DNA of 64,000 nucleotides from Lasiosphaeris hirsuta (lineage: Eukaryota; Ascomycota; Sordariomycetes; Sordariales; Lasiosphaeriaceae): positions 8,742,001-8,806,000 of the forward strand of contig JAUKUA010000001.1 of the NCBI GenBank assembly GCA_030549175.1. Direction: 5' to 3'. Shown piece after piece: positions 56,223 to 64,000 of this stretch. The stretch's first letter is position 1; each line of letters starts with the position of its first letter. Under the pieces are notes generated by a model. It was given only the letters and a program-made list of their open reading frames with translations, was not told where the DNA came from and ran no database searches. A program made the translations under genes and the position numbers.

Positions 56223-58309
56223 GCGAATTGGACTTTTATAACACCATGTCGCACCAAATGGATGGCACATGGGTACCTATATAAGTGGTCTAGCCACACA
56301 AGCAATCCTCTTTTGCCAGAAAGTGCAACACCCCATTATCCGATATCTTACCGAGTTCCCTTGGTAACAGTGGTCTTTTTCAAAGCAGAATATTTGTTTC
56401 TTTCCATCACAGGGGTATATTAGCAGCTGAGTGGGTAAACAACCACTGCAGGCAGTACGGAATAAAAGTAGATTTATTTTGCCCTTATTATCATGGTAGG
56501 ATATGATTCTCCAGTCACCACTGTGCACAGCTCCCCGCTAGTGACCGGCACGACGCCTGCCCCTTTTTGGCGCATGTTTGAGCTTGTTTGCATCGGGCGC
56601 GGACCCATCTCGGATGCTTCCGACCAGACCCGCTTCCTCCATGGCACGACCGAGATCCAAACATGACCACCTGCGCCGTTCGGGGTCTCGGTTGTGATGC
56701 TGCAAATCATGAAGCTCGGCGGGGTAGCGTGTAGGACTCGCAACGTATAAGACTGTCTTGAAATGCAACAGCCATAGGAGCGCCGCTGAGGTGTCCAGCA
56801 GACACGACGCCCACCTTGTCTCCATCCGGATGTTTACTCGCAGATAAGATATTGCCTGATTTACGCGAGACGGGGTCGGCGCGTGTCTGATGACTGACCG
56901 CAGCGTCGGGACCGTGGCGAACACCGGGCGCGCCAAGCCAACTCCCCTTTCCCCATATGCCGAGATAACCGATTGACGCCCGGTGTTTACCGCCACGAGC
57001 GGGCGACCGAGCCGCATCGAGAACTCGAGGGGGAAAAATAATGCATTGTGCGAAATTGCAAGGGAACGTATTGCAGTGGTGAGACAGCGTGTGGCTGCCT
57101 GCCCGTGCTGTGGTTCCTTTGAGCGCTCAGCTCTGTTCGATTTGCCGTGCAATCCGACGTAGCCGGTTTTCTGTTGTTAGTTGTCAACCGAGGCCGCGCG
57201 CACTAACGACGGGCTAGCAGGGCGTTCTTCCTTGACGGGAGAGCCGCTACACCCATTGCGGCGGGATTGGGAATATATCGGGCTTGGCATCACCTGATGA
57301 CGAATTGAGTTGTGTGCAGGTTGGCACGGGAAACTTCAAATCCTTTTTGATTGTTGCTTATACTCTTGCTCGTCAGTGCAGTTTCATTGTAATTTGAAGA
57401 GGGGGCTGTCCATGACAAAATGCTAGGACTGAGTCGATGGGTCTCGCGGGGTCGAAATCCCAATAATTAACCGGGTACCCCCGAGGGCGTCTTCGTGGCG
57501 GTGTCTCCGGCCCTTTGGGCCTGGATTCGACTGCTCCTTGATCTTTGCTTGCTTGCTCAGCAGGCGCGAGTCTCCACAAGCCATTGGCTCGGCATTTTGG
57601 AGCCCCACGCCTTGTGCCTGGCCCCACGCCTGTACCTGGGCTAGCGCTGGGCGAGAAGCGAGCGAACAGCGCGTGGTCCGGATCCTCTTCTCCGCGCTAT
57701 TTGGCTTTCAGCTGGGCGCTAGGTCCCGACGAGATCGTTGTGGCTTGATCCAGCCAGCTGAGCTGCAGCGCATGGAGCTTAGCTCCAGGGGAGTCCAGGG
57801 GAACATGCGGCTGACGTTTGGGCGGTATGGACGGGCCTTTGGCGCGCATTGTCGTCTCAACTCACACCGGCACCGGCTCATCTCACACCGGCACCGGCTC
57901 ATCTCACGCCTCCTGGCCGCTGATTTTCTCGCTCCACGGCATACCACGGGGTGCGATTATCCACCCTGGCTACGATCTATCACTCAATAGCGTGCAGGCT
58001 GACAGATATAGCCTCATGTTTGAAATCTAGATCCTGGCGGCCGGTCATGGGAAATTTCGATTCCGCGACTGAATTTACGGCATGGATCTGGGGACCAAAG
58101 GTCTAACCACGCGACTATTGAAAATTCTTTTGGTGTACTGGAGCGAAAGGCGCGAAATGAGGGTTGAAAAGGTGAACTTCTCCACCCCAGATTAGGCTCG
58201 ACAAGGGGCACAGGGAAGAAGGGAAGAATAAGTAGCACAATGTTTCCCTTTCAGAAAGGATTTTCGCCAGGCTAGAGCACAGAGATACATCATCTTCCCA
58301 TCGGTCAAG
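56223..58309. other. Intergenic, nothing convincing
   Basis: A 204-codon minus-strand frame at 56538-57152 has no recognisable domain or splice context. A direct duplication of caccggcaccggctcatctca lies at about 57862-57904. The last few hundred bases should hold the promoter of the modular secreted protein gene. Confidence 0.35.
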
Positions 58310-61300
58310 ATGTTGCTTCACCACCTGCTGGTGCTGACCGTGCTCACCTTGGCTGACGCCAAGAAGTGCAAGCCCCGTTCGACAGGTCCCAGTCTGGCAT
58401 CCATCGCCAGCTTGGCCAGCTCCATCGCCCTGGAGCCCAGCCACAACCCCGACGCCAGCAGTGTCATCACCAGCGCCGCTTCGTCTGCCGCCAGCTCCGT
58501 CGCCAGCTCGGCCGGCAGCTCAGTAGCAAGTTCCGTTGCCAGCTCCGGTGCCAGCTCCGCCGCTTCGTCGGCTGCGAGCTCTGCAGCTAGCTCCGGTGCC
58601 TCATCGGCGGCTAGCTCCGTTGCAAGCTCGGCTGCCTCATCCGGCGCCAGCTCTGTCGCCAGCTCCGCCGCCTCGTCTGCCGCCTCGTCCGCTGCTTCGT
58701 CCGCCGTGAGCTCAGCTGCCAGCTCCGTCGCCAGCTCGGTTGTTGCTTCATCGGCCGCTTCGTCGGCCGCTTCATCCGCTGCTTCGTCGGCCGCTCCTCC
58801 TACCCCCACCGAGTACTGCCAAGTCAAGGGAACCAGATCATCAACACCTTTCAAGACTTCAGATGCTCTGGCCGACAACACCTTCGCGGGATGTCTCGCC
58901 CTTTGCACGGCCGAGGGATCTTGCCTGAGCTTCTCGATCCAGATCGAGACCGGAGGCACCTGTAGCCTGTATTCCGCCGAGACGTACATTGACTACACGG
59001 CCGGCACCACGGGCTCGACCCTCTTCTTTGACAAGAACTGCCCGGCGCTTGAGCTGCCTGTGAGTCTTTCCCGTCTCCCAAACCTCTTGAGAGGAGTGCA
59101 GCTGACAAGTCAACTCAGGGCCCGTCCATCGTCCCGTTCATCCCCACACAGAACGTCGACTTGCCGCCCGCGCCGACGGGCGTGGCCCCGGCCCTTGTTC
59201 TGCCGCCGTTTGTGCAGCAGCCGGCCGTAGTCAAGAGTGACAGCCCGCCGTATGTCCCCACGGGCCCGCAGTCCAAGCCGGCCGACGACAACGACTTCAT
59301 CAAGACGTACACGTACACCCAGTTCACGCTCCCCAGTGTCGTCTCGGCCGGTACGCCGCCCCTCACCACCGGTGTCCCGCTCCCCAGCGGCACCGAACTG
59401 CCCGAGCTGCCGTGCATGGTCACGCCCGGTGCCCAGGCGCCCTTCTCGGTGCTCAACGAGCAGTTCGTGCCCATGGTCAGCCGCACCAACTCCATCGGGC
59501 CCTTCCTGCAGCCCACGGCGGCGCCGGCGCCCGGCGACCCGATGCTCGACCCCACCACCTTCAAGCTGCCCAGCTTCTACCTCCAGGACGTGGGCGCTTC
59601 CAACGTCTACGACCTGGTGTTTGCCGAGTCGGGCCAGCTGGTGGCCATGACGAGCGGCGGCGAGGTGATACTCGTCAGCGCATCGACGGGTCCGGCCTTT
59701 GTCGGCGGCCACGCCACCACCGTCTTCAGCATCGACTGCTTCGGCAAGATCAGCGTCACGCTCGGCGGCCAGGGCTACACGTGGGCCACGGACGGCAAGA
59801 AGTCGACGCTGACCGCGGCGGCCGACCCCGTCAACTTCATGAAGGCGCTCCCCGTCAACCAGCCCGAGATCCACGCCATGCTCAAGGACCGCAAGCGCAC
59901 CGTCGAGAAGATCGACGAGCTCATGGCCAAGGACGCGCTCCGCAAGCGGCTGACCAACGCCGACTCGCACGCGCCCCAGTGCCCCAACAGCCCGCCGGGG
60001 CTCAAGTCGCACACCAAGTCGGGCTACGAGCTGGACCAGGGCAACTTCTGCGAGGCCCAGAGCCCGTGGTGGGAGCTGGGCCCGGGCGACTTCGACCTGC
60101 CCTGCTCCATCCAGAGCCTGTGCTACGACCAGTGCGAGGACTACAGCTGGGTGGGCTGCAACGCCATCTTCTCGGGCGCCATGTACCTGTCGTGCCTGAA
60201 CGAGTTTGAGAACTGGTGGGAGGTGGTGCAGGCCATCGCGTGCGCGGCGCAGGCGACGTGGTGGACGGCGCTGGCGGCCACGAGCACCGGTCGCGACCTG
60301 TACTACAAGGCGCAGAAGTCCATGTGCTACTGCTTCTGCTCCAGCCCGCCCGACACGTGCGTGTTCCAGAGCGGCGCCTTCTACTGCGCCGACACGCGCG
60401 GCGGCGACCTCCTCAACTGCGGCGGGTGCGGACGCCAGTGCGGCGCCAACTCAAAGTGCCGCGGCGGCGTGTGCGGGTGCCCCGACGACCAGTGCGGCGA
60501 CCAGTGTCTCGACTTCCGCAACAACCCCAACAACTGCGGCCAGTGCGGCAACGTCTGCGACCCAAAGTACTGCATCAGCGGCCAGTGCTACAAGCCGACG
60601 CCCGACTCGTGCACGCCGGACCCGGCCGTGACCAACGGCAAGTTCACCGACCGCAGCAACGGCTTCGTCAACTGGACCATGTCGGCCTACAGCCCGTCGA
60701 CGCTGGGCACCGACATCATCTTCGGCGCCTCGTCGTACTCGTACTACGTGGGCCAGACGCTCACGGGCCCGGTCCCGGCCCTGTCCGTCAAGATGGACAA
60801 CCTGCTCGCGGGGGGCCGGCACGCGGCGCTCAAGCAAAAGGTCAAGGTGTGCCCGGGGTTCGAGTACGAGCTCAAGTTCGCGCTGGGCTACGTCAACCAG
60901 GTCAACGGCGCGGGCATCACGAGCAACGCCGACTGCACGGTGCGCTGGCTGTCGGGCACGCCGGCGTCACCCACGGGCGGCGACGACGGCTTCCAGTCGT
61001 CGGCCAGCTACGCCATCGGCGCCTCCAACACGGCCTTCCGCACCAACGGTCCCTGGAAGGTCAGCTTCGCCGAGGGCCAGGCCGGCGTCACCAAGACCAA
61101 GGCCAACCTGTACATCGACCTGACGGCTGTCATCTCGTGCACCGTGCCCACCGGCGGCTTCGGCTACTTTGTCCTGACCGACGTCGAGATGCTGCCCACG
61201 CGCCAGCTCAAGCGAGAGGAGATGGAGGCGAATGCTGAAAAGGCAGCCGTCGAGCGCCGCGCCGCCTCCGACTCGGGATTGGTCTTTGTCAGCGTCGACG

Positions 61301-61383
61301 CCGACGAGGAGGTCGACCTGTCGTTTGTCAAGAAGCCCGTCGTCAAGGGGAGGGACAACTGGGCCACGGGCAAGTGGGAATAA
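58310..61383 (+). CDS. Large modular secreted protein with Ala/Ser stalk
   Basis: Exons 58310-59059 and 59119-61383 give 1004 residues. Order: a signal peptide (MLLHHLLVLTVLTLADA); a long Ala/Ser stalk of SSAAS/SSVAS units (about residues 50-165), likely heavily O-glycosylated; a PAN/apple-like cysteine domain (CQVKGT, CLALCTAEGSCLSF, CSLYSAETYIDY, about 170-245); and a Pro-rich linker and a beta-rich region. A domain with LPCSIQSLCYDQCEDYSWVGC (about 577-597), reminiscent of secreted phospholipase A2 but without the catalytic His-Asp pair, comes next. A Stig1-like cysteine-rich segment (NCGGCGRQCGANSKCRGG, NNCGQCGNVC, about 665-744) and a CBM4/9-like beta-sandwich (VTNGKFTDRSNGFVNWTMS) follow. 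A basic LKRE motif near 946 could be a Kex2 site. Probably wall-bound or extracellular. No damage is seen; the domain names are tentative. Confidence 0.8.
58471..58798 (+). repeat. Coding tandem repeat for the Ala/Ser stalk
   Basis: Repeats of 12-15 bases of the type gccagctccgtcgcc / gcctcgtcggcc. Synonymous sites vary between units, so the repeat is old or kept by selection on the protein rather than freshly expanded. Confidence 0.85.
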
Positions 61384-62324
61384 GCCATGGTGGTGTTGGT
61401 TGACGGGCCATTCCTCTTTTTTTTTTTTTTTTTTTTATGTATAAACTTGTCACGGCGCGATCCGATTGATGATATCATAGACATCACTTATTAATAATAC
61501 CTCTGGGTTGACATGTTAGTCAATGATTCCGTACTCTGCTTGTCAACGTGGGGCTTGCAATATCAGAAGGGATCCCTATCAGAAACGCAAACCATTTGAC
61601 CCCGCCGTAAAATCTTTGGACCTTGCTCAATCTCGTTCTGAGGCTTCAGGGGGGTTACCTTCGTAAAGGCACTTGACATGTGCACTTATTCTACGTCATT
61701 CTAGACCACAACATCGGCACAGTTACCCCAGCACATACGGCCCCTGAGGCGTTCAGATCATCAAGTCTTGCAGTGCTTGCTGCCTTGACCATCGTTCGTC
61801 CTTGCTCCACCACCCGTTGCTTTCGTCAGGCTTTGTGCATCCGCTCGGGTCGCATAGGTCAGTTTCGGATCGGCGGAACTAGAGACTTGAACGTGTTCAA
61901 TGATATGGAAGGGCGTTGACGGCATCCTGAAGAAGCCATGCCTCTGTCGGCGACGCGGACTGTGTTGTATAATGCTGGGAACCTGACGGTGGATATGTAT
62001 TTTTTTGTGGCTCATGGGCGGTTGACTGAGTGCGAGCCGTTGGAAGAGTGTTGGTGAGGGTAACCCTTCTTATTGGAGTCACTAGAAGTTGGCTCAGTTG
62101 GCTGACTTGAGTTACTCGACATTTTGGTGCTGCCGTGTCGACCTGGGCTGTGGGATGCGGATGACATGGGAGGGTCAGACAATCAGCGAGTCGGCGCTAT
62201 TAATACTACGACATTCAGAGAACGCTTCACACTTCACATCCCGTCCGGGCGTTGGCTGACATGCATTCAGATTTGCATCATCCGTATACTGGCCACCTCG
62301 GCCGTTAAGCGGTGCCCTGTGTAG
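61384..62324. other. Intergenic, with a lone MITE-type terminus
   Basis: Contains a poly-T run (61417-61436) after the secreted protein gene and ccgtaaaatc at 61605-61614, the outer word of the 284-bp MITE, without a partner. No gene is seen. Confidence 0.35.
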
Positions 62325-63395
62325 GTGGTACCTTGGTTCAAGTGCATCATGATTCGAGACTTGGAGGCGTTTTCAAGGAACAGGGAGATAGCCGATTTGC
62401 TTGCAGCTCACAAGGCTAACTGGGCCGAAGCAACGGCCAAAACTTCAATCCTCGACTTTGCAACATTCGGATCATCGGGTTCCGGATCGACCTCGGAGTG
62501 GCTGGACGAGATTCTCCATCACCGCGGCGACGACGTCAGCAGCGAGGAATGGGTCGAAGCTACCCATCGTTTCACCATGCGCGGAGATTCCAGCTCGGCC
62601 AGCCTCCTCCTCGAGTTCTATCGGGACAATATGCTCACGGCTGAGAAGCTCCGTCTAGAGGCACTGATTTACGTCATCCGCAATCACTTTGACGACTTGG
62701 TCAACCTTTTGCTCGATATCGGCTGCGACGTCGGGGCCCTGAACAGAGCCGCCGATAAACTTCTAGAAGGGAACAGAAGGGAACGTATCGACACCTGGGG
62801 CAACAACACGGGTCACAGCTGGCGCATGTCGGGCGACATCCTACCCGAGTGGAGTGGCAGATACACGTGGCACCAGAGCTGGGGCATCACAAACATAATC
62901 AACCAGGCTGTCTTCTTCTGGAACGCTACCAACTTCTGGGGCCACAACGACTAGGACATGCTCGAGGTTGGCAACGGCGCGCTGACTATCGAGGAGAACC
63001 GCAGCCACTTCGCCATCTGGGCTGTCTTCAAATCGCCCCTCATCGTCGGCGCCAAGCTTCACTCCATGCCGAAGACGGTACTCGAGATTCTCTCTAACAG
63101 GGAACTCATCGCCTTCAACCAGGACCCCGTCTACGGCGCCGGGGCCATGCCATACAAGTGGGGGTACAACAAGGACGGTACGTACGACATGCTACATCCG
63201 GCCGAGTACTGGGCCGGCACATCGATTGCGGGCATCCACATCTTTATGCTCAATACTCAGGATAGTAGGGTTAGGATGACGGCCAAGTTTAGCGAGATTC
63301 CGGCGCTCAAGTTGTCCAACTCGAGCTCCCAGTTTATCGTCCACAATATGTGGAGCGGCAAGGACATTGGGAGTACTACCGCTACTAGCCCTTAG
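62325..63395 (+). pseudogene. Ankyrin-like / GH27 alpha-galactosidase chimera with an in-frame stop
   Basis: One frame runs from about 62325 to a TAG at 62952-62954 and continues in the same frame to 63395. The first half (EWLDEILHHRGDDVSSEEW, LRLEALIYVIRNHFDDLVNL, LLLDIGCDVGALNRAADKLL) is helix-rich and ankyrin-like. From about 62790 it is a GH27 alpha-galactosidase C-terminal part: SWRMSGDI, NFWGHND-stop-DMLEVGNG, EENRSHFAIWAVFKSPLIVG, LIAFNQDPVYG and PYKWGYNKDGTYD. The stop stands where GH27 enzymes have Trp (NDWDML), TGG->TAG, a RIP-type change. The GH27 catalytic N-terminal half is absent, so no activity is expected. Confidence 0.75.
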
Positions 63396-63540
63396 GTTAC
63401 GAGGTATGGAGGGAGGCTACCGACCCAGCGAAGTAATACCGTAGCCCTTACCTCCTTAGTGGTCACATACTTAATATACTCCTTAAATATAAGTCTAAGG
63501 TTAAACCATATACCTAGCTACTTAAGAAGTAGGTTGTAGG
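63396..63540. other. Spacer, nothing recognised
   Basis: AT-rich sequence between the chimera and the LINE relic. Confidence 0.4.
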
Positions 63541-64000
63541 GGGCTTAGACAGCCCCTGACTTAAGGGCTGGCTACTTTCACGTAGCCGGGGCCGGATTAA
63601 GGTCCTCGGCGGAGTCTTCGGAGTCGGAGTTACCCTTGGTTCCTAGCTTCGGGGTTACCTTCGGCACTTTGAACAGGGTGTATTCGTACTTGCCCGGGTC
63701 GAGGGGGCCGTTGTTGGCCCTGCCCTAACTGTCGATGGAGGTTAGCTGCCGGGTCAGGTTAGTTCGGACCGTGGCCTCTGTCTTCCCCTTGGCTATAACG
63801 AGGACGTCGTCGGTATAAAGGCTCCGGCCTTCCCCTTGTACTAGGGGCTCTAGGTAGAGGCTGAAGAGGATCGGCGATAGAGGCAAGCCTTAGGGAAGGC
63901 CTACCTTTGTCGGCTATGTAACCCTATCTAGCCTCAGCGTGACTTTCCGGCCCGTTAAGAAGCTCCTGACAAACCTTACAAAGGTAGGCGGCAAGCCTTG
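63541..64000 (-). pseudogene. Non-LTR (LINE) retrotransposon reverse transcriptase relic
   Basis: The minus strand reads PPTFVRFVRSFLTGRKVTLR, GLP-stop-GLPLSPILFSLYLEPL and SLYTDDVLVIAKGKTEATV, the PQG/SPxLF and YxDD blocks of a LINE reverse transcriptase (YADD here YTDD). Then come QLTSIDS-stop-GRANNGPLDPGKYEY and FKVPKVTPK. Stops at 63914-63916, 63890-63892 (Gln codon expected) and 63725-63727 (Trp codon expected) fit RIP. The element continues beyond the window end; the clade cannot be fixed from this piece. Confidence 0.85.

Noticed and set aside
56538..57152. 204-codon minus frame
   Set aside because: No domain, signal or intron context; composition compatible with chance in a region of moderate GC.
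57862..57904. Two copies of a 21-base unit, considered as a CRISPR-like or regulatory array
   Set aside because: Only two direct units without spacers; a simple tandem duplication.
59110..60012. 300-codon minus-strand open frame opposite the modular secreted protein
   Set aside because: A GC-rich antisense shadow: the plus strand has a signal peptide, cysteine motifs and frame continuity, while the minus frame has low-complexity Arg/Gly/Val content.

Overview
The window is nuclear DNA of a filamentous ascomycete (Pezizomycotina, most likely Sordariomycetes). Coding exons are GC-rich and split by short GT-AG introns of roughly 50-120 nt. Two HET-domain genes, a Zn(II)2Cys6/homeodomain regulator, a class I terpene cyclase, P450s, a DUF1996 protein and a fungal-rhodopsin-fold membrane protein are typical of that group. 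Gene islands alternate with AT-richer blocks of mobile-element relics whose reading frames are broken mainly at CAG/CAA->TAG/TAA and TGG->TAG, the signature of repeat-induced point mutation (RIP). No bacterial-type operon, CRISPR array or phage feature is present. Exon joins were made by eye from frame continuity and GT-AG sites; none has transcript support.

Layout. 1-6 kb: two diverged LTR-like copies around a regulator gene (minus, 1561-3762) that joins a Zn2Cys6 cluster, a homeodomain and a C2H2-type region. 6-9 kb: a decayed phospholipase D-like gene. 9.1-11.2 kb: HET gene 1. 12-16 kb: relics, including a pogo/Fot-type transposase C-terminus with a CCHC knuckle and inverted repeat pieces. 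16-20.7 kb: a P450 (minus) and a terpene cyclase (plus) back to back around a 1.3 kb shared promoter, a small terpenoid locus. 21.9-24.8 kb: a CorA-like membrane protein. 25-37 kb: a metabolic and cell-wall island with a small secreted protein, a 2OG oxygenase relic without its catalytic core, a peroxisomal 3-ketoacyl-CoA thiolase with a PTS2 signal, a GH128 beta-glucanase, a DUF1996 secreted protein and an aldehyde dehydrogenase. 38-46 kb: a rhodopsin-fold membrane protein, HET gene 2, a cysteine-rich secreted protein and an MFS sugar transporter. 46-49 kb: degraded DNA with a P450 tail. 49-53 kb: a divergent pair of fungal proteins of unknown function, one with an HExxH zincin motif. 53-58 kb: degraded DNA with two MITE-like elements. 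58-61 kb: a 1004-residue modular secreted protein with an Ala/Ser stalk. 62-64 kb: an ankyrin-like/alpha-galactosidase chimera with a RIP-type stop, then a LINE reverse transcriptase relic on the minus strand.

Together the genes suggest an accessory, fast-evolving chromosomal region: self/non-self recognition (HET), secondary metabolism (terpene cyclase plus P450), secreted wall-active proteins and transport, embedded in RIP-mutated repeats.
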